A DNA stretch of 64,000 nt, taken from Paramecium sonneborni (taxonomy: Eukaryota > Ciliophora > Oligohymenophorea > Peniculida > Parameciidae). Of the stretch, positions 23,869-36,015 are shown one piece after another. Positions within the stretch are counted from its first letter, which is position 1, and every line of letters starts with the position of its first letter. The notes under the pieces are model-generated. The model searched no databases. It saw only the letters and a program-made list of their open reading frames with translations, and had not been told where the DNA came from. The stretch spans positions 90,992 through 154,991 of the forward strand of contig CAJJDN010000157.1 in the NCBI GenBank assembly GCA_905182985.1, in the 5' to 3' direction. A program made the position numbers and the translations under genes.

Positions 23869-24639
23869 TCAATTTTAGTATTTACTTTTCGATTGCCTTA
23901 ATAGTCTCATTTCTTATTTTTTTGATTCAATATATTATTTTATTTCTTATTTTAATTCTTTTTATTCTACAAGCATATCTTCACTTAAAAAGGATCTATC
24001 AAATGGATCTTCCTATTTTTTTATTAATAATCTTTTTATTGTCACTCTATCCAATATTTACTAATTATTATCTATTAACTATCATACTTTTGAATTTGGC
24101 AGCATCACTGGATCACTCATCAAATTTCTAGTAAGAGAATCAAGATATTTTCTTTCTTTATTTGGATCCTTTAAAAGATCATTCATTATTTAGTCAAAAT
24201 CATGTCTTAACAAATCTAAGTTATCCAAAACTTTAAAGAATTCTTATAGTTATTATTCAGGAATTGTTTTTTAATAACTTAATTTATTTATCAACTAATG
24301 TAACATATCAATTTACAAAGATCTAAAATAAATAGAATATAATACTAATTATTCATGATTATTTCATCCCAAAAAACAGTTTAGCTTTTAAGGTTAATGA
24401 ATATTTCAATTATTTTGATTGATAATTCTTTAGGTTATACATCATAATTGGTGAAGAATTTGGAATTCAAAAAGTCATTTTATTGACCATTCAATTATTC
24501 TAAAACATAATTAAGATTTTAGACAAATTATTATCTTGTTTCTTCGATTAGAAATGCTTATGGTTCAATTTTAGTAAAGATTATAAGATTTTAAAATAAT
24601 TCTGTTACCCCCTTCCAATCAAAAATACATTTCTTTTCT
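23624..24639 (+). repeat. Perfect 1016-bp direct repeat, copy 1 (gap 4)
   Basis: Identical by eye to 24641-25656 with N at 24640. Contains a 5'-truncated copy of the E4 copy B C terminus (minus strand, 23869-24639), probably an artefact. Confidence 0.9.
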
Positions 24640-24640
24640 N
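24640..24640. other. Assembly gap mark (single N)
   Basis: A lone N exactly at the junction of two perfect 1016-bp copies. Confidence 0.95.
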
Positions 24641-25656
24641 GCAATATAATTCTTAATTAGGATTTATTTTATATTCAAAAAGATCTGATAAAATTAATAA
24701 ATTACTTTATATCTTACTAGTTAAATAATAAATAAACTGGCAACTAATTTTAAACTTTAGTTTTTGCATATATGAAATATAATAAATCTATATAATTCCT
24801 ATATTTTGGTATTAATTTATATGGGACAAAAAATCTGAAAATAAACAATAATAATGTTAAAATAGCGAAAATTATTAATTTGTAATCAATTTTAGTATTT
24901 ACTTTTCGATTGCCTTAATAGTCTCATTTCTTATTTTTTTGATTCAATATATTATTTTATTTCTTATTTTAATTCTTTTTATTCTACAAGCATATCTTCA
25001 CTTAAAAAGGATCTATCAAATGGATCTTCCTATTTTTTTATTAATAATCTTTTTATTGTCACTCTATCCAATATTTACTAATTATTATCTATTAACTATC
25101 ATACTTTTGAATTTGGCAGCATCACTGGATCACTCATCAAATTTCTAGTAAGAGAATCAAGATATTTTCTTTCTTTATTTGGATCCTTTAAAAGATCATT
25201 CATTATTTAGTCAAAATCATGTCTTAACAAATCTAAGTTATCCAAAACTTTAAAGAATTCTTATAGTTATTATTCAGGAATTGTTTTTTAATAACTTAAT
25301 TTATTTATCAACTAATGTAACATATCAATTTACAAAGATCTAAAATAAATAGAATATAATACTAATTATTCATGATTATTTCATCCCAAAAAACAGTTTA
25401 GCTTTTAAGGTTAATGAATATTTCAATTATTTTGATTGATAATTCTTTAGGTTATACATCATAATTGGTGAAGAATTTGGAATTCAAAAAGTCATTTTAT
25501 TGACCATTCAATTATTCTAAAACATAATTAAGATTTTAGACAAATTATTATCTTGTTTCTTCGATTAGAAATGCTTATGGTTCAATTTTAGTAAAGATTA
25601 TAAGATTTTAAAATAATTCTGTTACCCCCTTCCAATCAAAAATACATTTCTTTTCT
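24641..25656 (+). repeat. Perfect 1016-bp direct repeat, copy 2 (gap 4)
   Basis: Second copy; continuous with the rest of E4 copy B, so this is the copy used for the gene model. Confidence 0.9.
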
Positions 25657-28370
25657 GCAATCTATTTCAGAATCTGTTTGATGAATTTTTCCTAAATAGG
25701 TAATAATGCTTAATTCATAGCTGGTTAATTAGATTCATTATCTTCATTTTCTTTTATTTTTTTTGTCTAAGTTATACATTGATCTACCATTTCTTTGATA
25801 TCATTAATATACACATAAGCAAAACTTTAATAGGTTTTAGTGTTGACTTTGATGTACCATAAAAACTTCTTTTCATATATTTATTTATGAGTTGTTAATA
25901 TATATGTAAATAATTGAGAAATAGCTGACTTAAATCTTAATGGAGGTAAAATGTTGCTGACTTTTACTCTATCATGATCAACATATGCTTTAATAAGTCC
26001 TTCAATTAGATAATCTTTAATGATTTTATTTTCTGCAAATATTTTATATGATTTTTCAGCTGCAGCATTATTCTTTTATGATACATAATCATTAAAAATA
26101 TAAAATAATTCCATTCCTTGTACTCTTAGATGTATATCTTCAATTAAATCATTATATTTCATAGTAATAATAGTTAATTCACAAATAGAAATGATTTCAT
26201 CTAAATAATCTAAAGCTAAATCATTAGAATTGTAAATAAAACAATAATTAAAGCTATCATGCATAAATTAATTAGATAATAATCCATATGGATATTTTGG
26301 TTAACAATTCTCATCAAGTAAACTTAAAGCAACTTTACTTTAAAATGATAAAAATTAAATTGTATTTTATACACTTTTTGGATGAAGCAATAATGTATCA
26401 TAAGTTGCTTTATCTACTTCACTTTCCTAAGTAAATTTAGAATTACTTCCAAAATGTTTTTTATCATATTACAAAAATACATAAGCTAAAACATAATCGA
26501 TAATCATATGTTATTGAAGTGAATTAATCTTTTAAATTAATAAATATAAAAATGTCATAGGATCGACATCAGGATATTTATCTAATGGTTTAAATACTGT
26601 TTTTAATGGTGCCATTTAATTAACATTTTAATAAATTTTAGCTAAAAGAGGATGATCTTTAATATAAGCAAGAAGATCTTTATTTATTTTGTTTACTTTA
26701 GCATTAGCTTATTCATTATTATAAATAAAAGGATTAAAAATCTCCAATAACACTTATTATAAATTGAACATCAAACCCTAAAAGCAACATTTTTCATATT
26801 TTTCTTTTTAAGTTACTTTTTCAATATCAAGATTAATTTCAATCAGTTTACTAACAAAAGTAAATAATTATAATTAAGCTTATTTTCCTCTTCTTATAAT
26901 TCTTAAAAATATATCAGCCATTTTATTAATTAAATCATAAATTGGACCTCTATAACATATTTAATGCATTTATAAGCTTTAGGCTTGATTACCAAAAATA
27001 GATTTTACTTCAGGAAAATCTCTCGGAAATGTACTTAAACATAAAATTGAGCCAAAAATGGAATATTTCTATATATCTCTACCTGTAGTGAACTATTAAA
27101 ATTTTCCAAAAGCCCAACTATTTTCCAATAAAAGTTCTGTTAATTTTGGATATAAAGATAATTTATTTAACAATTATAGAGCTCTTTCTTAATTAGCGCA
27201 ATCTTTTAAATTTACTTTTTAACATTTGAATAGTTCTCTTTTTGTAATTAATTCTAAAAATCTTAAAGAATCTTAAGTTTAACATTTAGTATCAAGATAT
27301 GTTAATAAATAATTTAGAGCTGGATAGTCTAAATTATCATTACTAACATCTAAACTATCTAAAATTTATTATCCAAACATCATATCATAAACTTATGAGG
27401 CTATTTAATTATCTTCACTATTGAATTTATTAATATCTTCTCTATCATTTACCCATTCTAATTTTTACGGTCTTGCTACTGCACTCACAATTTTATCAAG
27501 AATTGCATTTATTAATTTCATCAAAAGTTCTTTTGAAATTTAACCATCATAAAATATAGCATTTTATTATTATATTTTACATTCGGATAAATTAATTAAT
27601 ACTTTGATTAACCAAGTTACCCTTTGAGAATACATTATTTGAGTCGTATTTATGACTTTATATATGATTTCATCTAATATGATATCACTAGTAATCACTT
27701 TTATTTTATTCAAAAACTATGCTGATAATTTACCAATTTTTAATTATTTTGAATCAATCATAAAACACCTTTTCAAAATATTTTCCTCATTTATGCTTTG
27801 AGGTATATCATCTTATATTTATTAGATGACTTCATCTTAAATATCTGAAGTATTTTTATTTTATTAAATCTCTAATTAATTATTTTATTTTAAACAATTA
27901 TTATCAATTTAATATACTTCTTTTTATTATATTTCTATATCTTAATTTATGATTTTTTCTTCTTCTTAAGACTTTTAAACTATGTTTTGAGTTTCCTCTT
28001 TTTTTATTACCATAATTTTTTGATTTATTTCTTATTTTGAAATGTCCAATTTTTTTTATCTCTTTGTGAGAGAAATAGAGAGAGAATTTAAATTAGTTAT
28101 TTCTAATTTGCTGATCCTTTATTCTTTTCTTTCAACTATCTATGTGGTTTTTTAGTTGAGATTTTCTAAATTCTCTGAGAATTAATTTTGCTCTTAATTT
28201 TACTAAATGATTTTTTCCTATTCCTTTAATTCAGAACTTTTATCTTATTAGTTCTCTTCTTTGTCAACTATTGGTTCGTTTAATTCTTTTATAATTTTCT
28301 ATTGAATTTGTTCCCAATATTTTTGTGCTCCATCTGAAGATTGTGTTTTTCTTAGCGGTGGACACCCCAT
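24886..28370 (-). CDS. Ubiquitin conjugation factor E4 (Ufd2-like, U-box), tandem copy B
   Basis: 1144-aa protein after removing a 23-nt (25340-25362) and a 27-nt intron (25078-25104, same U-box site as copy A). The core and U-box (LMSDPVMLPNS, IVDRVTIKR, EDPFDRS) are almost the same as copy A; the stretch 25960-27780 is close to 20600-22440 at the DNA level. The first ~220 residues (start MGCPPLRKTQSSDGAQKYWE) differ from copy A and lack its QN repeats, though both share a Tyr-Trp a few codons in. This is a genuine tandem paralogue, since differences are scattered and conservative. The start at 28370 is the first ATG of a long open frame. Confidence 0.85.
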
Positions 28371-29404
28371 TATTACAGAAAGAAAGATATTGATTTATAA
28401 AATAAATTTAATGATCTTTAAATAATATAATTATCAATTTCCCAAAAAATCTATCTGTGTATTGATATGTAAAATCATTAAAATACATATAAAATATCAT
28501 TTTTAGTTATGAATTAATTAGAGTTCAAAAGTAGAATTATTATATGATAATAATACCATTTATAATAAATATCATTATCTAATACATCTTTTATCATTAT
28601 ATATTTTACCCTAATTATGAAATAAAAGTGTACTTAAGTATTTAAACTAAGAAAACAAAATATTATTCTCTTATTATAAGAAATTATATGATATTATCAA
28701 TTAGGTTTTAGAATTTAAAAAATCATAATTATTTGTAATATTTTTGATAAACTTTAAATAATAAATTATTTCATTTATATATGTATTAAATTTTTATGGG
28801 ATTGAAATGAGGAAAACTTATTTAAAAATTCAAAGTTTCTCCCTTTAAAAAAAGCTATGAAATTGTTTATGAGCACTATTTGAAAGTTGCTTATGAAATT
28901 CTTTTCTAATTAGAAAATGACTTTGATTGGTAATTCATTCATTTGATGATTGCTCATTTCCTTGTGAAATTTCTAAATTTATTCAAAGAAATATATTATA
29001 AAGTCCTGTAGGAAGTACATATTACCCAAATAAAAGAAATTATTGATAATATTAGAGATTTAGATTATACACTACATATAAATCTTAATTAGAATACATG
29101 TTAGAATAATAAAATGGATCAGAAAAGTTTATATGTTTATTTTTTCCATTTCCTAAAGAACATAATTCAATAAAAATATTATTGATTTAAACCATTATAT
29201 TAAGAGAGTTGTAATGATAATTTATTTTGTTTAGATTCTATAATTTGATTAATTTCTAATATATATAATTAAAGATAATCAATAATATTGGACATCAATT
29301 AAACTTTGATAATTTTAAAGGTGTAAATTCAAATAAAACAATGATGTTAGTATTTTTATAAAACTTTTTAAATATTTATATTTTTAAATATAATTTTTAG
29401 AATA
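28371..29404. other. Intergenic region with one doubtful ORF
   Basis: Divergent promoter region between E4 copy B and the EF-hand gene. A plus-strand frame about 28811-29200 reads protein-like (SYEIVYEHYLKVAYEILFQL) but follows a TGA without an ATG; chance openness of this length is not rare here, so it is not called a gene. Confidence 0.4.
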
Positions 29405-30058
29405 ATGTGGGACCCTAATGCATCTATTTAAGAAAAATAAAAAATGGAGTAATATATGAAAGAGAAGATTCTAGAAACTTTCAATTTATTTGCTCAAGAT
29501 AAAAAAGGTTATGTTGATAAAAAGTAATATTGGCGTATAATATAAAAGGGAAATTCCATATATAATGAGATTCTTAGGGAAATTTCCTAGTGAAGCTTAA
29601 GTGAGCAAAACTATTCTTCCATAAATTGAAGAGGATGAGCCTAGTGAGTCAATCAAATATTAAAAATTTGAACCATTCATGATTTAAGGTAATATTTGAC
29701 TTACAAATTTTAGTATTAAAGAGCAATGAATATGATCCAGATGATACAGATACATTATTAGCAGCATTTAGATAATTAGATGAAGAAAAGAAAGGATATA
29801 TTGAAATTGATACATTAAAATAAAAGCTTACTACTATGGGGTAATTATTAAATTTATTATATCATATAGTATTCAATTTAGACCTTTAGAGATTGATGAC
29901 TTTATCAAATTTGCTACAAATGGAGATCCAAAGTATAATTATTTATTAATTCTTTTAGTGCAACTGTTATCTATTATGAAGATTATATTTTGAGATTACA
30001 ATTCTTTATTGAGAAACATATGGAATCTGTTACAAAATAATACAATCCTGAAAAATGA
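29405..30058 (+). CDS. EF-hand protein of the DRC8/EFCAB2 type
   Basis: 182-aa protein after removing four introns (29524-29548, 29689-29713, 29841-29869, 29933-29958). The EFCAB2/calmodulin-like layout is clear: KILETFNLFAQDKKGYVDKKEI is followed by IMRFLGKFPSEA, a second unit DEDEPSESIKYQKFEPF-like, then LLAAFRQLDEEKKGYIEIDTL and a degenerate last loop. In flagellates DRC8/EFCAB2 is a subunit of the nexin-dynein regulatory complex of motile cilia, which fits a ciliate. Loop residues are only partly acidic, so some EF-hands may not bind Ca2+. The first intron ends AAAAG, not TAG. The last exon is partly repeated beyond the N run. Confidence 0.75.
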
Positions 30059-30856
30059 TTATATATGTTCTAAGTAATCATTTATTATTATTACAATATT
30101 AATTATTATTTTAATCTTCCTCATTCAAATTTATTATTTTAATATGTATATAAATATTCATAAACTCTCATTAAAATCTAAATTCATTCATAATAGACAT
30201 TTTAAAATCTAAGTAAAAATAATTTACTTTATGTTAGACTAAATGTAAATTTTTAAATTATCATATTAATAATAATATTTAAAATATAATTTACATATTA
30301 ATAATAATAATAATATATAAAATATCATAATATTGCTAGGGCTACAATCTAAAATAATCTTCCTACTACTATATACACAATAATTTATTGTATTTAACAT
30401 AAACCAACTGTGTTATATCACACAATTTTATTTTAAAAGCTATTATTAAGGAGATTAATTTAATTTTAATAGAAAAATATGATTTTTTAACAATTGAATT
30501 ATTTTTATTTAATTCAATTGTTTAATTCTATCATGAATAAAAAGTGCAGTTCTCATCCAGAAGTAGAAGAGAATTATATTTGTATTAAAAAAAATAGATT
30601 ATTGGAAAAAGATAGTTTGAACTAAAAAAATATTTTGAAAAATAATAAAAGTTCATTACTTAGTTAGTTGAGAAATAAAACAAAATTCTGTCAGAAAACA
30701 TTAGCAAAGCAATTAAAATATTAAATCAATAATCTGTCTTGAATAATCAAAGTATCGATAATTTTATTATATTTACAACTATGAACGACAAAAAGTAATA
30801 ATTTATTGAAAATCAATATTCTTAAATTAATTAAATTTTAGAAAGTTAATTCAATT
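29978..30856 (+). repeat. Perfect 879-bp direct repeat, copy 1 (gap 5)
   Basis: Identical by eye to 31043-31921. Holds the end of the EF-hand gene, the spacer, and the 5' end of zinc-finger gene 4 (start at 30533, cut at the gap). Confidence 0.9.
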
Positions 30857-31042
30857 NNNNNNNNNNNNNNNNNNNNNNNNNNNNNNNNNNNNNNNNNNNN
30901 NNNNNNNNNNNNNNNNNNNNNNNNNNNNNNNNNNNNNNNNNNNNNNNNNNNNNNNNNNNNNNNNNNNNNNNNNNNNNNNNNNNNNNNNNNNNNNNNNNNN
31001 NNNNNNNNNNNNNNNNNNNNNNNNNNNNNNNNNNNNNNNNNN
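30857..31042. other. Assembly gap, 186 Ns
   Basis: Run of N flanked by perfect direct copies; the true gap is likely negative (overlap). Confidence 0.95.
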
Positions 31043-31921
31043 GAAGATTATATTTTGAGATTACAATTCTTTATTGAGAAACATATGGAATCTGTTACAA
31101 AATAATACAATCCTGAAAAATGATTATATATGTTCTAAGTAATCATTTATTATTATTACAATATTAATTATTATTTTAATCTTCCTCATTCAAATTTATT
31201 ATTTTAATATGTATATAAATATTCATAAACTCTCATTAAAATCTAAATTCATTCATAATAGACATTTTAAAATCTAAGTAAAAATAATTTACTTTATGTT
31301 AGACTAAATGTAAATTTTTAAATTATCATATTAATAATAATATTTAAAATATAATTTACATATTAATAATAATAATAATATATAAAATATCATAATATTG
31401 CTAGGGCTACAATCTAAAATAATCTTCCTACTACTATATACACAATAATTTATTGTATTTAACATAAACCAACTGTGTTATATCACACAATTTTATTTTA
31501 AAAGCTATTATTAAGGAGATTAATTTAATTTTAATAGAAAAATATGATTTTTTAACAATTGAATTATTTTTATTTAATTCAATTGTTTAATTCTATCATG
31601 AATAAAAAGTGCAGTTCTCATCCAGAAGTAGAAGAGAATTATATTTGTATTAAAAAAAATAGATTATTGGAAAAAGATAGTTTGAACTAAAAAAATATTT
31701 TGAAAAATAATAAAAGTTCATTACTTAGTTAGTTGAGAAATAAAACAAAATTCTGTCAGAAAACATTAGCAAAGCAATTAAAATATTAAATCAATAATCT
31801 GTCTTGAATAATCAAAGTATCGATAATTTTATTATATTTACAACTATGAACGACAAAAAGTAATAATTTATTGAAAATCAATATTCTTAAATTAATTAAA
31901 TTTTAGAAAGTTAATTCAATT
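31043..31921 (+). repeat. Perfect 879-bp direct repeat, copy 2 (gap 5)
   Basis: Second copy, continuous with zinc-finger gene 4. Its first ~135 bp repeat the last exon of the EF-hand gene. About 31180-31597 is spacer with no gene, including a TAA/TTA-type simple stretch near 31365-31385. Confidence 0.9.
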
Positions 31922-33435
31922 ATGAAATCAAAGAATTGGAATTCAGAGTTAGTTAGATATCAACTTTTGAATTTCAGATTCATGGTGTTCCTGATTATGA
32001 GAAGGAATAATTTCTTATTCATACAGTTGAAAAAAAAAATTTTAAATGTGAATTGCATGGAGAGAAAAAAAACTATATATGCACACATTAAGATTGTTTA
32101 AAATAATAAGAATATCTTTGCTATGTGTGTGCAAGCATTAATCATTAAAAACATATTTAAGATGGTTTTATAAAAAAATATCATGAGGTTAAGAAGTAAC
32201 AGAATGATTTGCATAAAATAATTAATGTAAAAAAGAATGATCTCAAAAGAGATGTTAAAGAAAAAATTGACACATAATTAAAAGTAATTTAATAAGAAAA
32301 GTTGGATAAGTGTTTATAATTTGAAGAAGTCAAGGAAAATTTGAAAATCTTGGAAGTTAAAATAACTAATCTTATTAACAAAAGTCCAACATATATCTAT
32401 AAAAAAATTAATTAAGATTTATTAGGATTAGATGATGAAATGATCGAAAAAGATTTTTAAAATAAAAAGGATGAATTAAGTTAATTAATAATAAATAGTA
32501 AATTTATGAACATAGAATAATTTAATAATTCAATCGAAAGTTATGTTTAAGAAATACCAAAATATAAGTAGGAAATTGAAAAATTACACAAATAAGCTGA
32601 ACAAAAAGAAATTCAAATTTAAGACTTACAAAATGAATTAAAGAATAATTCAATCCAGAAAAAGATTGAGTAAATTCATAATTCTTAATAAGTTGTTATT
32701 TCTTAATTATAATTTTTAAAAGAGGCATAGACAGAATAAGAAAAATCACTTAATTAATAGTTCGCTACAAAATTAATATCGTTAGAACAATCTATAAAAA
32801 GTATTAATGAAATCAGTTAAATAAAGTCTTTGTTAGAAGATTTAGGTAAAACGACCTAAAAGTCAGATCATATAAGGGATTAAAAAGTTCTAGATTTATA
32901 ATAAAATATCAAAAAATCAAATGATAAGTTAGAAATTCTTTCATCTTTGTTTAAATCTTTTAATATTGAATTAAAAAAGATAATTTATGTATCAAAAGAT
33001 GAAATAAATAAAATCAATACTGAAATTTAAAAATTACAAGAAACTGTTACTGAAAGCAACTAAATAGAGTTTTTGTAATAAGATTTAATTAAAAACTCAA
33101 AAACATTAGATTATATAAAGGAAAAAATGATTCCAGATTTAAAATTAGTTGTCAACAATAATTCAAATTATGGAATAGCATAAGTAGTAAATACTTTAAC
33201 TCATAATATGAATATTTAAATAAATAAAATGATTCCTTTAATTTCAAACCATTTTTAATAGATATTAGGACAATAAGGTTAGTTTACTAACAATCAATCT
33301 TCTTAAAGTTTTTAAGGGTAGACCAATAATCCTAATTCTTAACAAAATAATATGATGATGTCAAAAATAAATTATTAGCCATATTAATAATGTTAGATTA
33401 ATAGTAATGTGAATAATAATTTTTTAAGCAAATGA
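31598..33435 (+). CDS. B-box-like zinc-finger / coiled-coil protein 4
   Basis: The main frame from 31846 (or upstream) to TGA 33433-33435 encodes at least 529 aa. A finger (FKCELHGEKKNYICTHQDC, then YLCYVCASINHQKH) sits near residue 70 of that frame, followed by ~350 residues of coiled coil and a Gln/Asn-rich tail. An upstream start at 31598 (MNKKCSSHPEVEENYICI) gives a partial first cysteine cluster in another frame; several 17-35-nt introns could join them (e.g. 31609-31628 or 31755-31774) and I cannot choose. It belongs to the same family as the genes at 3099-9919 but is on the other strand and ~22 kb away. Confidence 0.65.
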
Positions 33436-34037
33436 TTGTGGTTAAATATAAATATATTAAATAATAAGTAAATCTATTTAAATTCTCTTTCGTATATATA
33501 TGCATAGTATATCAAAAATATTTTGTGATAAAAATAATTCGAATTAGAGTATTCCTTTCTCCAAAGATTAAATTCTAATCAATTAAATATTTTTGATTTA
33601 ATTTTAATATAAAAAGATAGTTTATTAATTTATATCTATAAAAAATTTTATAATTTGTAATAGGAGATTTGATGATATTATTTTTAGATTAAATATATGC
33701 ATAAACTAAAATATATGCATATATTAAAAACTATTTAATATATCCATTATGAGAATTTGCAGGAATTACTTTAAAGAAAAGAAATTTATTTAAAATTAAA
33801 TTTGAAATAAAAAATGTTTAAAAATATTAATTATAAAAGTAATTTCCTGTGAAAATGTTTCTATAAAATTTAGATTATATTTTATGAATATAAATTAAAG
33901 TAATACTATTTTTTAATATCAATAATCCATATTATATAATAATTACAAATAAAAATTGATGTTAAATTATATAAAAATAACTAGTAATAAAAATCGTCTG
34001 AATAAACTTTATAATAAAATATATTAATAATTTTGTA
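33436..34037. other. AT-rich intergenic region
   Basis: Convergent 3' flanks of zinc-finger gene 4 and the acidic-repeat gene; no feature recognised. Confidence 0.5.
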
Positions 34038-34481
34038 TCATGTTGATACCAATGAGGAGTTCTACTATTCATTATCGAATGAATTATTGTTATTGTTCTC
34101 AAAAGAGAAAACTCTAATTAGTTTTTAACTATTTCTTTTTTAAATAATAGGATTGTTGGAAATTACTAGTTCCTTTTCTTCATAGTCATCTTCATAGTCA
34201 TCTTCATAGTCATCTTCAGATTCTTTTTTTTCTAATACTATCTCTTGATCTAAGGAGTTATTACTTTGGAATACAATACTAGATAGAATAATTGAATACT
34301 TATTTTTTTGTTGATATTTAAGAAGTGGATCTGTTTTCATTTGAAGACCAAGTGATTTTAGGTATTGAATGATTTCCCTTTCTTTTTTTAAGAGAGTTTT
34401 TTAATGTGGATCTTTACAATGATATAAAGATAGGAATTCTTCTAAGCTATCTTTAGAATTAATAGAAAGGGTAGAGTACAT
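34038..34481 (-). CDS. Small protein with DDYE repeats, unknown function
   Basis: 147-aa intronless frame with start at 34481 and TGA 34038-34040. It begins with a Lys/Glu helix-like region (MYSTLSINSKDSLEEFLSL) and carries a tandem acidic repeat DDYEDDYEDDYEE encoded by a perfect 12-bp unit near 34180-34220. Cytosolic by composition. No family recognised. Lies 123 bp downstream of the transporter gene on the same strand. Confidence 0.6.
34180..34222 (-). repeat. 12-bp tandem repeat encoding Asp-Asp-Tyr-Glu
   Basis: About three units of the plus-strand 12-mer tcttcatagtca, in frame with the acidic protein, so unit number can vary without breaking the gene. Confidence 0.8.
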
Positions 34482-34604
34482 TTGAATAATTAGATTTATA
34501 ATAAATATTATAATGATGTGAAAAAGAATAAGAATTATAAATATGCGTATATATATTATTTAATTTAGATCTTTTAAAAATAATTAAAAAATAAATGTGA
34601 TAAA

Positions 34605-35974
34605 TCATTATTGATGGATAAGAATTGATCTTTTATGGAACCATAAGCAAATAAAATTAAGGATTGAATATAAAATAATGAAAGAACTGAATGTGATGAG
34701 TCCTATAATAAAATTGGTTATGGTGGTTAAACTCATAAGAATAGTAAATATATAAAAAGTAATGCAATAAACCCAATTACAAAATTGGAGTACATTTTTA
34801 TTTAGATGGTATTATGATGCTGAGAAAGCAAAAGTGATAACTTATGAAGAGGAGATAAGTAAGCCAGACATAAAATCAAAGATAAATATGAGAGTGATAG
34901 AGTTGAGGGTTGTTTATCCAATAATCCTTATAAAATATTATAAATTTACTGAAATAATGTAAGTAAGGATAGCAAATATCTGTAGAATGATGAGTAAATT
35001 AAGATATCCATAAATGTCTGAGATAAGTCCAAAAGTAATGCCACCTAAAAATTATCCTATTCCATGAAGTGTTAAACCAGTAATAAGTTCTTGATTTAAT
35101 TGCATAGGATAATGAGGTACAATCATGTCTTATGAAAATACAATGTTAAAAGCTGAGAATATTCCTAAGGAAATAATTGTTGGAATTATGTAAATAAAAA
35201 GTGGATCATTTTTAGTTATTGTCCAAATTTTAATGAATTAATTTGAATACGTTGGATGATCATCTTATTTAATTTATTATTCTTCATAAGATCCATAGAT
35301 GTGTTAATTCAACTTTTGCTGTAAATTAATACTTTAAGTAGATGTTGAATTGGATTGGATATTAGGTTCTTTGATGAATAGATATAAGATTGATATTATC
35401 AATGATATAAGTAACATTGGATAATAGAAATATTCATTATATTAATACATAGAATTACCAAAAGTAATATAGATATCTCCAATAAAATTCTACATACTAA
35501 ATAAAGAATAAGCAATTCCAAAGTAAATACCAACATTTTTAGAATTAGAGATACTCCTAACATAATAATTGTATGCACAATAGAAGATTGCTAAAAATGG
35601 AGTAGCAATAGCTTCAAATATCAAAATAGTGATGATCAAATAAATTTATTTAGGTCTCTATTCAATAACTACTATATAGAGAGCAGTGCTCATAACATTG
35701 ATAAAGCTAGTGCTGAAAAATACTGCTCTATTTAAATAAAATAATAGTACTTATATGTAAATTTAAGGATAATCCTTTAGTACAAAGGTAATGAAAAAGG
35801 TCCAATCAAAAACATTAATGTGAATATCCCTATCGAAACCGAATTGATTACAACATCATCTATTTTCAAGATTGTCGAAAATATGACTGTTCTACATAAT
35901 CCAATAGAACCTAAATAACAAACTGTGATGATGCACATATATATTAAATGACCTATATTTATCTATTCTGTCAT
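34605..35974 (-). CDS. UNC93-like major facilitator membrane transporter
   Basis: 448-aa protein with one 23-nt intron (35743-35765 approx.). Around 10-12 hydrophobic helices alternate with short loops. The segment SKNVGIYFGIAYSLFSMQNF matches the UNC-93 family helix that reads FFGIFFGIFQ...Q.GNL, and GIGQFLGGITFGLISD resembles the MFS motif after helix 7 or 8. A central cytoplasmic loop is Gln/Asn/Ser-rich. UNC93 members in animals regulate channels or escort receptors; in protists the substrate is unknown. Starts 41 bp from the divergent USP gene, so the two share a very short promoter. Confidence 0.65.
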
Positions 35975-36015
35975 ATTAATTATTATTATAATAAATACAA
36001 ATATTCAGACATCTC

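Noticed and set aside
28811..29200. Plus-strand open frame of about 115 codons
   Set aside because: It begins after TGA without an ATG and no intron restores one; openness of this length is expected by chance in this composition.
34700..34800. Suspected frameshift in the UNC93-like transporter
   Set aside because: Re-reading the bases removed it: the frame is continuous and the total length after one 23-nt intron is a multiple of three.
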